A stretch of 5,512 nucleotides of DNA, taken from the NCBI GenBank assembly GCA_005879655.1, contig VBJK01000284.1:1-5512 (forward strand), given 5' to 3'. Every line of letters begins with the position of its first letter. The stretch's first letter is position 1. The translations under genes and the position numbers were made by a program. Below the pieces are notes generated by a model that did not search any database, was not told the origin of the DNA, and saw only the letters and a program-made list of their open reading frames with translations. This DNA is from Chloroflexota bacterium. GTDB lineage: Bacteria > Chloroflexota > Ktedonobacteria > Ktedonobacterales > Ktedonobacteraceae. Shown here piece after piece: positions 5,503 to 5,512 of the stretch.

Positions 5503-5512
5503 GTGCGCATGC
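5503..5512. other. Possible right flank beyond the LTR
   Basis: If the LTR starts at 5502, these ten bases (gtgcgcatgc) are flanking DNA, and the first five (gtgcg) would be the target-site duplication. The matching left copy cannot be identified because no 3' LTR end is visible. Confidence 0.25.

Overview
The window looks like genomic DNA of a filamentous fungus, probably a basidiomycete. It has a compact, intron-bearing gene of fungal type next to a Ty1/copia (Pseudoviridae) LTR retrotransposon. The element's primer site matches the anticodon arm of an initiator-Met tRNA with the fungal-type loop CTCATAA; animal and plant initiators usually have CCCATAA. The phylum is an inference from general appearance only.

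Layout, left to right. Bases 1-138 are the upstream region of a small plus-strand gene. Bases 139-874 are that gene: an unrecognised lysine-rich protein of about 220-231 residues in two exons. A short phase-0 intron ends with the TAG at 413-415, and this joins an N-terminal reading frame to a second frame that opens exactly after that TAG. Bases 878-5137 (minus strand) are one uninterrupted 1419-residue copia polyprotein: Gag, CCHC zinc knuckle, aspartic protease, HHCC plus DDE integrase, reverse transcriptase and RNase H. All expected catalytic residues are visible. Bases 5138-5264 are its untranslated leader. Bases 5265-5279 are a primer-binding site that pairs with the inside of initiator tRNA-Met rather than its 3' end, as in Drosophila copia. 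Bases 5283 to about 5502 are a compact 5' LTR. Most of its U3 is a tandem array of 12-bp units with ACGT or AGCT cores, followed by an AT-rich TATA-like box.

How the parts work together: the LTR would drive leftward transcription of a genomic RNA, the tRNA fragment would prime cDNA synthesis, and the polyprotein supplies every enzyme needed for replication and integration. The oddity is the left end. Only three bases separate the polyprotein stop from the stop of the convergent plus-strand gene. No polypurine tract or 3' LTR copy lies between them, and none was found anywhere in 1-877. Either the element has lost its 3' end and is fused tail-to-tail to a host gene, or it carries that gene as an antisense passenger upstream of a 3' LTR outside the window. 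The intact coding capacity next to an apparently missing end is the main thing to resolve.
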